Numbered from the stretch's first letter, positions 37,901 to 47,391 are shown. The stretch is 64,000 nucleotides of DNA from Oscillospiraceae bacterium (GCA_015068085.1 SVLF01000009.1:1-64000); one strand, 5' to 3'. The notes: a model not told the origin generated them from the sequence alone. A program made the numbers and translations.

Positions 37901-40900
37901 CTGCTACTTCGGCATAACTGTTCAGATTTTGCGCTGTTTCAAGCAAATTCTCCGGCCATATTGAGTTGTATCCCATTGTGGACTCATTCCCGAAGCCGTC
38001 GCGGGTTACAACATCTACAATCTGGGCAAGTACGTTCCCGCCCGTACACCATGCTTCACCTTTGGCTGTACTTGCATATCTCGTTCCGTTTTGCATTACG
38101 AAATCTATCATTTCCTGCGTTTTTGGCTGAGTATCAAGCACGATTGCCGCTTTTGAAAGTAAATCCTGCTTAAAACCGTAATTTCCGGCAAACTGATCTC
38201 TTTTTGTTCCCTCAAAAATTTCGATAAGAAAGTTTTCTTCAATATTGCGCCTTATGGCTTCTCCGTCTCTTTTGTCGTTTTCAAGACCGTATTTTTCTGC
38301 CTTTTCCGCGAGATAGCTTACAACTTCTGCCCTGTCATACAAATCAAAGAAAACGTCATATGCATCGACGATATCTTCGGTGAAGAATGCCGCATCCCAT
38401 GTATTTCCCAAAATTTTCCCATCTCCAAATCCACTGACAGAAGGGAAAAACGGGCCGTAATATTTCTCTGTATCATAATCCGGATAGAAATCGGCAACTC
38501 TGTCGATAAGCTTTGCACCGGCTATTCCATACTTCTCATCGCCGGTGTATATATACGCATCTCTAAACGCTTTCAGAGATGTGTGAACAAGACCTTCATA
38601 TCCTTGCAAATTCAACCAGATACCAAAGAAATTATAATACGGAATGTAGGCATGCGTTTCACCGGTTCCATTCGGAGACAACCTTCCCGTCTCATATCCA
38701 AAGCCATCGTCGACGCCCCAGACATCTGCGATATTTTCCGGTTCTTTCGGAAGCTTTCCCCATCCGTGCGTTATCGGATCACCTGTCCTCGGATCTTTCC
38801 CGGTGTCACGAAGCTCAGAATATAAATCATTTTTCAGATAGCCGTATCCGTAAGTTCCGCCAAACATCTCCTGGTGTCTTTTAAGCCCGAGTTCTCGGTC
38901 AAATTCCCCTCTCTCATTAAGAGCAAGCTTATAAAACGACTCGAAGTCATTTGACGGAAAAAGGCGCTTGCAATCCGGACACTGAACCTTCCACGCCCGG
39001 GCGAGCGGATCTACTTTAAAACCGTATCTTCCATACTTTTCCCAAACATCACACCCGCAATAACGGCAATATCTCGGCTCCGGATCATCTTTTTTGCAGA
39101 GATAGAAGGCGCGAGGAAGCCCATCAGAGGTAATTGAGTCGTATATTAAATCAACATGCTGTAAATATTTATCAGCAGTTTTAACGGCTGTGTCTTTCAG
39201 CTCCTTTGCCCATTTGTATTTTTGAACATTCTCACGCGCTGCAACAATTTTCTCCGGTGTGTAAAAGCTTGCTGCAACCTTTCCGCGGCGGACGGATACA
39301 GAAAGCTCTGCATAACGGGTTACGCCTTCAAGCGTTACGGCAACAGCTATTTCCGCAGTGCCTTCTTCTCGCGGGAATATGTGTCCGTTGGAAGAAACCT
39401 CAACAACATCTGTGTTGTTGCTCTCAAACGTAATATCAGCATCTGCAACATCAAGCGTTTTTCCCGTATCGTCGAAAGCCGCAACGCTTATGTCAAAGCC
39501 GTCAGATCCATATTTAATAACCTGTGACGGTACACTCAGGGAAACGGTTGTAAATCCGCTTGACAAAACGATTACCTTTGTTTCGGCAACCACACTGTTT
39601 CCGGCAAGTGTTACGGTTGCACGAACCATCGTTTCGCCTGCATTTACAGCAACGAGCTTTCCGTTCTCAAACTTTACGATGTTTTCGTCGGTGTCGTAGC
39701 TTACGGTAAAATCATCGGCCGAAATCCCAGCACCACTTTCAAGGTATGCATCGATCTCAGGTTCGGCTGTTTCTCCCGGCTTCAGCTGATACACACGCTC
39801 GCCGAACTCGGCGCGAAAGATTTTCTCATCCGTAACCGTTATTGTGCACGTCTCGCTTTCTGCCTCATCACCCAGGCACCATACACGTACACCTGCAGTA
39901 CTGCTTCCGGTTAATGCAGCACGTAGCTTTCCGTCACGAAGTTCCAGAGCATCCCCGCCGAGCACAAGCTCATATCCTGCGTCACCGCTCTCATTTCCCA
40001 AATCATCCGGGCCGAAAACATATTCTCCTCCACTTGTAAGGGCTACGACGACGGAATATGCAAGCGACTCTCCGACGGCAAGAGTTTCACGCGCCGGTAA
40101 TGTCTCCACTTTTTCAATCTGCGGCTTTTCCTCAAGATATTTCAAAGAGAGTCGTCGCAGATATTGCTTTATTCCGTTTTCTCCGCCCTTCCCGTAGGTT
40201 CGTACCTTAAATTTGTGAATGCCCTTTTTTAAAAATACCGGATTGAGTTTTACAACCGGCTTTATTGAGAGAAGCGTATCCTGCGGACCATACATACCGT
40301 AATCACCTATGTATTGTCCGTCTATATAGAGATGCGTATAACCACCTTGCGGCGCGAGCGCACCCATAAAGCTCGGCTCATACCATCCGTCGTAATCTAC
40401 GGAGATATTTATAACGGTGTCTGCTTCTCTCCCCGGAACTATGCTGTTAATTCCGACTATCATTGCATAACCGTTGTTGCAGCAAAGCCCCGGATTTTTT
40501 GATACATTCGAAACAATATAATTCGAGGTATTTTCAAGGTCAAGCTCCCATCCGAGCTTTCCTACCGTTGCCGCTGTTGCCGCCACATTTTCAGGCAGCG
40601 CTTGGAAGTCGTAAACCTTATCCTTTGGCTCTTGCGGGATAACCTCTATGAAAAAGACTTCACTGTCAACGCTCTGACCATCCTTTGTCACCGTAGCAAT
40701 AACTCCCGCGTTTCCTTCCTTCTTACCACTTACAGTACCGTCTGCAGATACGTCAAGATATTCCGCATCTTGCAAAGTTGCAGGCGAAAAGCTGAGTGTA
40801 CACTCCACGCCGTCTATATAACTTTTCATACCACTTGTATGATACGCCCTTGCGGAAAGCTTCTCGGAAAAGCCCTTTTCAACTCTTGGATTTCCGCTTA

Positions 40901-43484
40901 TAACAACACGCTCAAGAGGAGTCCCGTCCGTTACACTCAGGGAAAAGCTTGTTTTTTTCGTCGCGTCCCCGCTCACGGCGTACACTGTAATAAGTGTTGT
41001 TCCCGACGCTTTTGCCGTAATTTTTCCGTTTTCGTCAACTGCTGCCACTGCAGGGTTTTCACTCTCATAAAGAAGCATATTCCCTGCCGCGCTCATATCC
41101 ACTTCGCTGCCTGTTGTGTCATAGCAAGTTACCGATACGTCTGCGCTTGCACCGACCTCAAGAGTCTCCGGTGCCTCTGCCACGACCTCATTAAGCTTAA
41201 CGTCAAGTCCCGAAAGGGAAACAGATATAACACCCCTCTGCGGTACACCGCCAATCGTCAAATCGGCATAGACTTCGCATTCGCCGTTGCCAACTGCCGT
41301 GATTGTGCCGTAGTCGTCGACTGTTGCAACCAATGGGTCAGATGTCGAATACTTAAAAGCAAACGGTTTAGCCGGGTCGCCCAGTACAATTTCTTTGCCT
41401 GTTCCGGATATTGCCACCGCTGTTGTTTTGAAGGTATCAAAGGTCTTAGCGCCTTCAAAGCTCTTTTCCGGCAGGAAATTCACTTTATCAAAGGTCACCT
41501 CGTGAAACGCGAGGTTTGAAAGCAGCATTTCCGAACCGAGAGAATTCGTCACCCTTGTAAGAATAGTGGCATCACATGCCATGCCTTCTGCATCCCAGTT
41601 GACATATATGGGATCAGTTCCGAAGATCGTCCACGGCTTATCTCCCTCAGTTTCCTCCCATATCTGCCATGTTGCTTGGTCATAGCTTGTAACAGCTGTT
41701 CCCGTGCGCTTATAATAAAACGGGTTTATAAGTATCTCGGGAAAAGTTTTTACATTCTGAATCTTTGCAAGTCCCGTAAATTCATAGATTTTCCCGATCT
41801 CCATGTTTATAAGCCCGTTGTGAGCTTCTTCATTTTCTCCGTTGTTATAAAGGTTCGCTTGCTCAATTCGTATAATTTTTATGCCCGTAGGCTCAAGATT
41901 CGGCTTATCATCTACAACAAGCTTTAAGATGCGTGTCTTCTTGCCGGTGATTTCTGATTTCGTATCTAAAAACTCATAATCAAACGTATCTCGAGTCAAA
42001 TTTCTGGTAGCTTGCCACAACGCCTGAGTAACCTTCAGACCATTATAAGAGTTGTCATTGAAATATACGCCCCGCTCAAATTCACCGTGACGCACCCCGT
42101 GCCTTGTGAAGAGATTTTCGCCGACAACGGCAACGGAAACCGTTTTGCTTATCTCATCATCACCGAGGCTTGCCGTGACCGTTACATCTGCACGACCCAT
42201 TTTGAGAGCCGTGAATTTTCCATCGTCCTCTGCAAGGATTTCGTCATCGTCAATCTCATAGGTAAGCTCAATATTTCCTCCGAGCGGATTTCCGTCGGCA
42301 TCGGTTACCTTCAGGAAATTTGAAGTTCCCACCTCAATATATCCGAGCGCAAAGCCTGCCAAAATCTCGTCAGGAAGGCTTTCCGCATCTGCAGGCGCTG
42401 TGACAGAAAGCGGTGCTCCCGCGCTTGTGATTCTAACGCCGCCTGCGGAAATCTCGGCATATATCTCACACTCTCCGCCGCGCTTTGCGTATACCTCGCC
42501 TGTTTTTTCATCAACATCAGCGATGCGGCTATCGGAGCTTTTATATGTTATCTCCGCATTATCAAGAGCAAAAGCTTCTCCTAGCGTATCAAGCGCAGAA
42601 ACAGAAGCATATGTATATTCTCCGGCGGTCAGGCTGCTTTCATCAAGTGTAGCCACGGCACTCTGAAGCTTTCCAAGCTTCTTTCTGAGCTTGATATTCG
42701 CAAGCTGAAGCTTGTTGTTCACATTCGCACCGTTTAATCGCACAACCAAAATATAGTGCGTGGCTTCGCCGATATCAAGTCCTTCGATAGTGGGCGGTGC
42801 AGCAGGCGTAATGCTTCCCGAGAAAACTCTGTTTATATCCTGGATATAATAGCTACCGGAATCCTCGCCTGCTTCATAGGGTGCAAAAAAGATATCACAG
42901 CTCGGCGGTACCACTGTACTGGCAAATTTGAATGTAAGCTCGTGCGTCCCGCGGGTCTCCGGTGCATCAAGCTTTAAGGCAAACCACGCGTCTTCAAGCT
43001 GAGCCTGATATTGTCCGGTTTTTTGCGTCCCGCCTGCCGCAGCAGCAAGTGTTTCTGCCCATTTCAATGCCGGTGAGAACGAAAGCCCGGGATCCATTCC
43101 CTGCAACAACCTGAGACTTGCACCTTTGATCTCGTCATACGGTGCCGCTGCCCAATCAATTTCCCTGCTTCTTATCCACGTTACATCAGTTTTTGAAATA
43201 ACATCGTGAAGAGTTATCGATGTTGTTGCTTCATCAAAAAACTGCTTTATGTTATCAGAGACGTCAAAGCCCTTCCAGTTTCGTGTATTTATTGAATACC
43301 AATCTCTTCCGGTAACCGTCGGGTCTATTGAAGTCGTCTTTTTTAACGTCGTTCCGTCTGTAACAAAACTATAGACCGTCTCTACAAAAAGCTCATCCTC
43401 ATCTGCAGCACTTGCAAAAGGGATAACCGGCGCAAGTGAAAGGCAGATACTGAGCGTTAAGATTGCGGCGATTATTCTTTTCAT
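34995..43484 (-). CDS. S-layer-anchored heparinase II/III-type polysaccharide lyase, giant multidomain, about 2829 aa (module B)
   Basis: Start at MKRIIAAILTLSICLSLAPVIPFASA (signal peptide) behind aaggag; several BIG2-like repeats; YCRYCGCDVW...WKVQCPDCKRLFPSNDF; SHKHHDGMNLGIDAYGLNMAPDHGYP, SHNTVVVNDEHQ; putative-Ig domain; three SLH repeats. Confidence 0.85.
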   Translation of the reverse strand: MKRIIAAILTLSICLSLAPVIPFASAADEDELFVETVYSFVTDGTTLKKTTSIDPTVTGRDWYSINTRNWKGFDVSDNIKQFFDEATTSITLHDVISKTDVTWIRSREIDWAAAPYDEIKGASLRLLQGMDPGLSFSPALKWAETLAAAAGGTQKTGQYQAQLEDAWFALKLDAPETRGTHELTFKFASTVVPPSCDIFFAPYEAGEDSGSYYIQDINRVFSGSITPAAPPTIEGLDIGEATHYILVVRLNGANVNNKLQLANIKLRKKLGKLQSAVATLDESSLTAGEYTYASVSALDTLGEAFALDNAEITYKSSDSRIADVDEKTGEVYAKRGGECEIYAEISAGGVRITSAGAPLSVTAPADAESLPDEILAGFALGYIEVGTSNFLKVTDADGNPLGGNIELTYEIDDDEILAEDDGKFTALKMGRADVTVTASLGDDEISKTVSVAVVGENLFTRHGVRHGEFERGVYFNDNSYNGLKVTQALWQATRNLTRDTFDYEFLDTKSEITGKKTRILKLVVDDKPNLEPTGIKIIRIEQANLYNNGENEEAHNGLINMEIGKIYEFTGLAKIQNVKTFPEILINPFYYKRTGTAVTSYDQATWQIWEETEGDKPWTIFGTDPIYVNWDAEGMACDATILTRVTNSLGSEMLLSNLAFHEVTFDKVNFLPEKSFEGAKTFDTFKTTAVAISGTGKEIVLGDPAKPFAFKYSTSDPLVATVDDYGTITAVGNGECEVYADLTIGGVPQRGVISVSLSGLDVKLNEVVAEAPETLEVGASADVSVTCYDTTGSEVDMSAAGNMLLYESENPAVAAVDENGKITAKASGTTLITVYAVSGDATKKTSFSLSVTDGTPLERVVISGNPRVEKGFSEKLSARAYHTSGMKSYIDGVECTLSFSPATLQDAEYLDVSADGTVSGKKEGNAGVIATVTKDGQSVDSEVFFIEVIPQEPKDKVYDFQALPENVAATAATVGKLGWELDLENTSNYIVSNVSKNPGLCCNNGYAMIVGINSIVPGREADTVINISVDYDGWYEPSFMGALAPQGGYTHLYIDGQYIGDYGMYGPQDTLLSIKPVVKLNPVFLKKGIHKFKVRTYGKGGENGIKQYLRRLSLKYLEEKPQIEKVETLPARETLAVGESLAYSVVVALTSGGEYVFGPDDLGNESGDAGYELVLGGDALELRDGKLRAALTGSSTAGVRVWCLGDEAESETCTITVTDEKIFRAEFGERVYQLKPGETAEPEIDAYLESGAGISADDFTVSYDTDENIVKFENGKLVAVNAGETMVRATVTLAGNSVVAETKVIVLSSGFTTVSLSVPSQVIKYGSDGFDISVAAFDDTGKTLDVADADITFESNNTDVVEVSSNGHIFPREEGTAEIAVAVTLEGVTRYAELSVSVRRGKVAASFYTPEKIVAARENVQKYKWAKELKDTAVKTADKYLQHVDLIYDSITSDGLPRAFYLCKKDDPEPRYCRYCGCDVWEKYGRYGFKVDPLARAWKVQCPDCKRLFPSNDFESFYKLALNERGEFDRELGLKRHQEMFGGTYGYGYLKNDLYSELRDTGKDPRTGDPITHGWGKLPKEPENIADVWGVDDGFGYETGRLSPNGTGETHAYIPYYNFFGIWLNLQGYEGLVHTSLKAFRDAYIYTGDEKYGIAGAKLIDRVADFYPDYDTEKYYGPFFPSVSGFGDGKILGNTWDAAFFTEDIVDAYDVFFDLYDRAEVVSYLAEKAEKYGLENDKRDGEAIRRNIEENFLIEIFEGTKRDQFAGNYGFKQDLLSKAAIVLDTQPKTQEMIDFVMQNGTRYASTAKGEAWCTGGNVLAQIVDVVTRDGFGNESTMGYNSIWPENLLETAQNLNSYAEVAEEDNLLKNPKFIKMLKIYTPTRLAGRRRANIGDDGGTAGEDGRMNNSLLLAGWQATKDPYFAQCLYLNSGGALEDLHYDVFTKNPESIQDEVNSAIEAYGEYDESKSSASTGYGFAALRDGTRFESRDTSVVNDTMRDWWMYFGTAVSHKHHDGMNLGIDAYGLNMAPDHGYPAEMTGEGAVTRTQWTAGTVSHNTVVVNDEHQTRGLKTADLLHFDDSGEVKVMDADGAEFYPMHTSTYRRTVVSVDVDDTVSYALDFFRVVGGDEHVYSFHSQSEKANMEGVTMVPQPMGTYAGADIPFGDTTRYKLDNGYNWLYNVERAKNPKTGTFMADFKVERLRPAMKSYPKKDWHLRLTMLNDFEVSEVALADGKAPTTKGNPEKFRYLLVRRSGENLDTLFTTALEPYIGQSAIESLERVEVTRADGKPMSPSEPVAAIKVKLNSGRCDYVIYAANNEVTYNVGELFEFCGFVGVYTLDGQGEVVRSYLMDGTKLGQTEAEYAALKGRVKGFTQGLPKGTVNEFTGATEYKSFIELELDEDYESLDCNSIIGNVINIKNDGVDNGSYIIESAEKNGRKLTVGVGDVSLIRSHKASSNKEKEYIYNIAEEQVAQIPLATYKSEAPEFTPVADAAVSAGSSISIPISATSESGKELTLSGTVLPRGMSLNKETGVLTWKPDDSQVGDNHVAVTASDGDLASTVRFTITVYGRTTGTGTSTDKETSGDKEVTGNSGAAGSGGSGGGGGAAPSDKPDDTTNTDQTDTSDEKDDDESLLLEEKVPSGDEADEVEKPQFTDLGNHSWAADAINTLAAADIIRGTSETTFAPAANITRADFALLLVRAFNLTSDNAENFADVSASDYFATELAIARNTGIVNGIGDNKFAPRNHITRQDMMVIVYRALQKLNVGFGIYDEPQYPDFDTVAPYAKEAVTALIGAGLVNGKNNLIAPTDYTTRAEVAVLIKRILDYVKK

Positions 43485-43524
43485 TTTCGGAATTCTCCTT
43501 TCCCGTTCTTCTTTACCTATGCGT

Positions 43525-43548
43525 TGGGCGGACAAAATTGTCCGCCCA
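43525..43548. other. Intercistronic hairpin upstream of the module B lyase gene
   Basis: tgggcggacaa-aa-ttgtccgccca perfect 11-bp stem between the 570-aa gene and the lyase RBS. Confidence 0.6.
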
Positions 43549-43555
43549 TGCTTCT

Positions 43556-45268
43556 TTAATTGCCATAATTTATTTCTATTGCATCGGTGTAAATAACCTT
43601 GTCGTTATACATCACATATCCGCGGGCATAAAGCTCCATATCCTGATCGCCCTCCGGTGCTGCCGTGAGCTGACCATGACCATCTTCTTCAAGATACTTT
43701 GCCGTTGCCTTTGAATATGCGCTTTCCACATTAACCTTTTCAGTCTTTCCGAAAAGAATACCGGCTTCCTTGATTGTATACTCTCCCTTGTCATACTCAA
43801 GCATAAAGTTTTCTCCACCGTCACTCTCGAGCACTGCAAGCGGGATTTTGTCTGCTATGTCTTCGCCGTTGTATTCATCAATATCGTCGGGAGCTTTAAG
43901 CCATGTGAAGAACTCGTAATTTTCGCTGTATGTTACAAGCTTTCCGTTTCTTGTCCAGCCGGTTTCTGAACCGTTGTTCTGAACCGCTTGGTCGTAATCG
44001 TCGACAGCAGTGTACTGTGCCATTGCCTTTGAAATGCTCTCGGGAATTTCAACTGTTGCATCCGTAAACGTTGTCTTGTTGTCCTCAAGAATCCAATTTA
44101 AAAAGCTGTATCCCGTAAGCGTCGGCTGTGTCGGGAGCGCAGTAACCTTTCCGTCCGTTACTTCTTTGCTGTCAACAAACTCACCGTTCCAGTTGAAGAA
44201 GTCGAGATACTTTGTATCTTCTGTAGCTTCTGTATAAATCGCGGTAAGGGCGATGTTTGCATAGGGGTTTATTGTTACGGTCTTCTCTGAGCTATAGTAT
44301 CTGCCCGTTGCGGCGCTGCCGAGCACCCAATAACGGAAGGTGTAGCCTTCTTTTTCACCTGCAGTTGCGGAAATTCCCGTTCCTGCAGTCACAGAACCGA
44401 AAAGCTTATTATTTTCTCCGCCGGTTACCGTTACGGCATCAGAGTCTTCAACGTTGTCAAACACGCCGTAGTTTATGGTTGTAGGTGCAGCAGTTTCATC
44501 CTTGGTAAGGGTGATGTTTGCGATTTGAATCTTGTTGTATCCGCTCTTACCATTTAATCGTATACCTAAAATATAATAGTCTGCTTCATTTTCAATCTCA
44601 ACATTTTCAATGACAATCGTCTGAGAATCAGCATATTTCATACTTGTATTTTGAGCAATTCTATTAATATCCTTTACATAATAGCTTCCAGAATCTTCTT
44701 CCTCCTCATACGGTGCCCAAAAGATATCACAACTCGGTGCTATTGCAGTTGATGTCAAGCCAAAGGTCAATTTATATCTTCCTGAAGTCTCCGGAACATC
44801 AAGTTTAATTGCAATCCATGCATTGTCAAGATGCCCTATCTGTGTAGTGGTTGCGTCTATTTTTAACGACATATATGATTGGAAGATAATACCTGCGTCT
44901 TGTCCCTGCAATAATCTGGTTTTTGTATATCCAAGTGTAGTCTCACTCGAATTGTAATAGTTCTGACTTGTCGAACATTTTATATCATTATCGAAAGCTA
45001 CTTCTGTTGCTTCTTCGGCAAAAAAACGTTTTATATTGTCAGAAGCATCAAAGCATTTCCAGTTTCGTGTGTTTGTCGAATACCAACATCCATTAGCAGA
45101 GGTCACTGTAGGATTAAGAGGTATTGTCCTTTTCAACGCGACTTTGTCGCTGGGGACAGTAAAATCATACACCGTCTCATTCTCATTTGCGGCACTTACT
45201 GCCGGAAGAAATGCCATCACCGAAAGGCACATGCTGATTGTTAAAATCGTTGCTAAAAATCTTTTCAT
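43556..45268 (-). CDS. Secreted protein with lyase-like N-terminal domain and Listeria/Bacteroides-type repeats (module B partner, 570 aa)
   Basis: MKRFLATILTISMCLSVMAFLPAVSA signal peptide; N-terminus parallels the module B lyase N-terminus (WYSTNTRNWKCFDASDNIKRFF); EGYTFRYWVLGS and LTGYSFLNWILED repeat-like segments. Confidence 0.72.
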   Translation of the reverse strand: MKRFLATILTISMCLSVMAFLPAVSAANENETVYDFTVPSDKVALKRTIPLNPTVTSANGCWYSTNTRNWKCFDASDNIKRFFAEEATEVAFDNDIKCSTSQNYYNSSETTLGYTKTRLLQGQDAGIIFQSYMSLKIDATTTQIGHLDNAWIAIKLDVPETSGRYKLTFGLTSTAIAPSCDIFWAPYEEEEDSGSYYVKDINRIAQNTSMKYADSQTIVIENVEIENEADYYILGIRLNGKSGYNKIQIANITLTKDETAAPTTINYGVFDNVEDSDAVTVTGGENNKLFGSVTAGTGISATAGEKEGYTFRYWVLGSAATGRYYSSEKTVTINPYANIALTAIYTEATEDTKYLDFFNWNGEFVDSKEVTDGKVTALPTQPTLTGYSFLNWILEDNKTTFTDATVEIPESISKAMAQYTAVDDYDQAVQNNGSETGWTRNGKLVTYSENYEFFTWLKAPDDIDEYNGEDIADKIPLAVLESDGGENFMLEYDKGEYTIKEAGILFGKTEKVNVESAYSKATAKYLEEDGHGQLTAAPEGDQDMELYARGYVMYNDKVIYTDAIEINYGN

Positions 45269-45330
45269 TGTAAATTTCTCCTCCTAAAAATTTATATTAT
45301 ATATTTAAAAGCTTTAAGCTTTTACTTTCT

Positions 45331-46374
45331 TTAAACCTCAAGCCCCATTCCGCGAAGGTCTGCAACAACGCCGAGCTTTTCAGCTTCATACAGCTTCCAT
45401 ATAACGCGGAGCCCCTGCAGTGCTGAATATGCATCGGTCTGAGGCTTCTTTTTGTTTATTACGCAATCAACAAAATGGGCTACCTCGTGCTGGGTTTCCT
45501 TGCTTACGCCGTTCGGACGCTTCCATACAACTCTGCAGCGCTGCGGCTCCATATCCTCCTTGCCCGGCTCATGCTCAACAAGACCGTCGTAAATTCTTAC
45601 CTCTCCGGACTCAAACTCAAACTCAAGCAGCCCCTTTTCGGTCATAATCTGGAAGTCTGCTCCCATACGTGTGCCGCGTGCACCCCACGTTGCACCGTGA
45701 TAGCCGATAGCTCCGTTTTCAAACTTTAAGATAACAGCGCTCGTTCCTTCCTTGAGCAACCACGGCGTTCCGACATTCGTGCCGAAATGCGAACCGGAAA
45801 CGGGGTTTCCGCAGAACCACAAAAGAAGGTCTATGTAGTGACAGCCGTGGGAGAAAAACTGACCGCCGCCAAGGCATGCCGATGCGCCCCAGTCTGTCTC
45901 CTTAAGAACGGTAAGCTGTTCTGTCCATATTGACATCTGCATTATTTTGCCGAACTCTCCGCTGTCCACAAGTTCCTTAAGCTTAACAATGCCCTGCCAG
46001 TAGCGCACCGGATATGCGCACATGAGAGTTACTTTCATTTCCTCACATACGGAAATGAGCTTTAAACACTCTTCCTCCGTATTGCACAGTGGCTTCTCCA
46101 TAAGAATGTGTTTTTTGTTTCTTGCAAAAAACACACCGCACTGATAATGGAGGTGGTGCGGAAGCACAACAAGAACGGCATCAACATAATCAACCATTGT
46201 TGTGTAATCCGTTGTCACGTATGGACTATTGAGGACTGTTGCAACATTCTCTGCTCTTTCTTTTGCCACATCGCACACGGCGGTGATTTCAACATTATCA
46301 AGAAGTGAAATTCCCGCAGCATGGTTTTTCATCATTCCGCCGCAGCCGATAAGCCCCAACCTGATTTTTTCCAT
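45331..46374 (-). CDS. Gfo/Idh/MocA family oxidoreductase (module B)
   Basis: IRLGLIGCGGMMKNHAAGIS, ILMEKPLCNTEEE, SHGCHYIDLLLWFCGNPVSG; paralog of 28309-29370. Confidence 0.92.
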   Translation of the reverse strand: MEKIRLGLIGCGGMMKNHAAGISLLDNVEITAVCDVAKERAENVATVLNSPYVTTDYTTMVDYVDAVLVVLPHHLHYQCGVFFARNKKHILMEKPLCNTEEECLKLISVCEEMKVTLMCAYPVRYWQGIVKLKELVDSGEFGKIMQMSIWTEQLTVLKETDWGASACLGGGQFFSHGCHYIDLLLWFCGNPVSGSHFGTNVGTPWLLKEGTSAVILKFENGAIGYHGATWGARGTRMGADFQIMTEKGLLEFEFESGEVRIYDGLVEHEPGKEDMEPQRCRVVWKRPNGVSKETQHEVAHFVDCVINKKKPQTDAYSALQGLRVIWKLYEAEKLGVVADLRGMGLEV

Positions 46375-46425
46375 TTTTTTCTTCCTTTTTAAAATTATTC
46401 TTGACTTTATCAGTCTTTATATAAT

Positions 46426-46466
46426 ATTATAAAATAAAAAGGTAAAAATGTATTTACACTATTTTG
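46426..46466 (-). promoter_or_regulatory. Module B divergent promoter region with operator-like inverted repeat
   Basis: Minus-strand TATAAT at about 46426-46431; inverted repeat GTAAA-aatgta-TTTAC at 46442-46457 followed by acactatttt. Confidence 0.4.
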
Positions 46467-46494
46467 CATAATTACATTGAAAGGCGGCAAGAAA

Positions 46495-47373
46495 ATGCTA
46501 AAGTTCAACGGAATTCCGGTACCGGATTTTATTACAATTGAATCTTTCATTTCCGTTTTTCGCCAAAAGCATGAAGATCTTATATACGAGGAATGCTACA
46601 ATATCGGTGAAGCGCACAACTTCTGGGAATTTCTGTATCTGGAGGAGGGCGAAATCAATGTTCTTGTCGACGGCGAGCTTCATTGCTTGCTCCCTGGACA
46701 GCTTATTATCTATGCGCCTTTCTCATTCCATAGTGTTTCAAGCTCGTCGGATGCAGTTATCAACGTTGTAAGCTTTTCCTGCAAGTCAAGCTCTCTTTCC
46801 GGCCTTTCGAACATCGCAATAGACCTGTCAAGCGAGCAGGTTTCAGCGCTCCGCAGCATTATAACTTTGAGTGAGGAGTGTTTTTTTCTTCCTACTGAAA
46901 TATCAGACGAACGAGGAATGTTTCTGCGCAAGGATATTCCGAATCTTGCATTGCAAAAATTGGCAAAGCTTGTTGAGCTGTTTCTCATTGACCTTTGCCG
47001 GAATTATTCACCGGTCAGCAAAGCAAACACCGATGACAAAAATAACCCTCTTGATGAACAGTTTGCGGCTCTTACAACATTCCTGTCCTACAATCTGCAC
47101 AGGTTCTTGTCGGCGGAAGAAATCAGCTCTGAGCTTTCAATCAGCGTTTCAAAGCTCTCAAAGCTATGTAAGGCACAGTGCGGTTGCGGTCCGATAGACT
47201 ATTTTCTCTCTCTTAAAATAGGCGCGGCGAAAAGAATGATAAGCGAAAAGCGCTTAAACCTTACGCAGATATCTGAAAAACTCGGTTTTTCATCCGTCCA
47301 CTATTTTTCAAGACTGTTTAAGGCGAAAACCGGCATAACTCCGTCCGAGTACGCCAAAAATGCAGAACATTGA
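46495..47373 (+). CDS. AraC family transcriptional regulator (module B)
   Basis: C-terminal HTH pair LSAEEISSELSISVSKLSKLCKA...LTQISEKLGFSSVHYFSRLFKAKTGITPSEY; paralog of the module A regulator. Confidence 0.92.
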   Translation: MLKFNGIPVPDFITIESFISVFRQKHEDLIYEECYNIGEAHNFWEFLYLEEGEINVLVDGELHCLLPGQLIIYAPFSFHSVSSSSDAVINVVSFSCKSSSLSGLSNIAIDLSSEQVSALRSIITLSEECFFLPTEISDERGMFLRKDIPNLALQKLAKLVELFLIDLCRNYSPVSKANTDDKNNPLDEQFAALTTFLSYNLHRFLSAEEISSELSISVSKLSKLCKAQCGCGPIDYFLSLKIGAAKRMISEKRLNLTQISEKLGFSSVHYFSRLFKAKTGITPSEYAKNAEH

Positions 47374-47391
47374 TTTGAGCATATGATTAGC

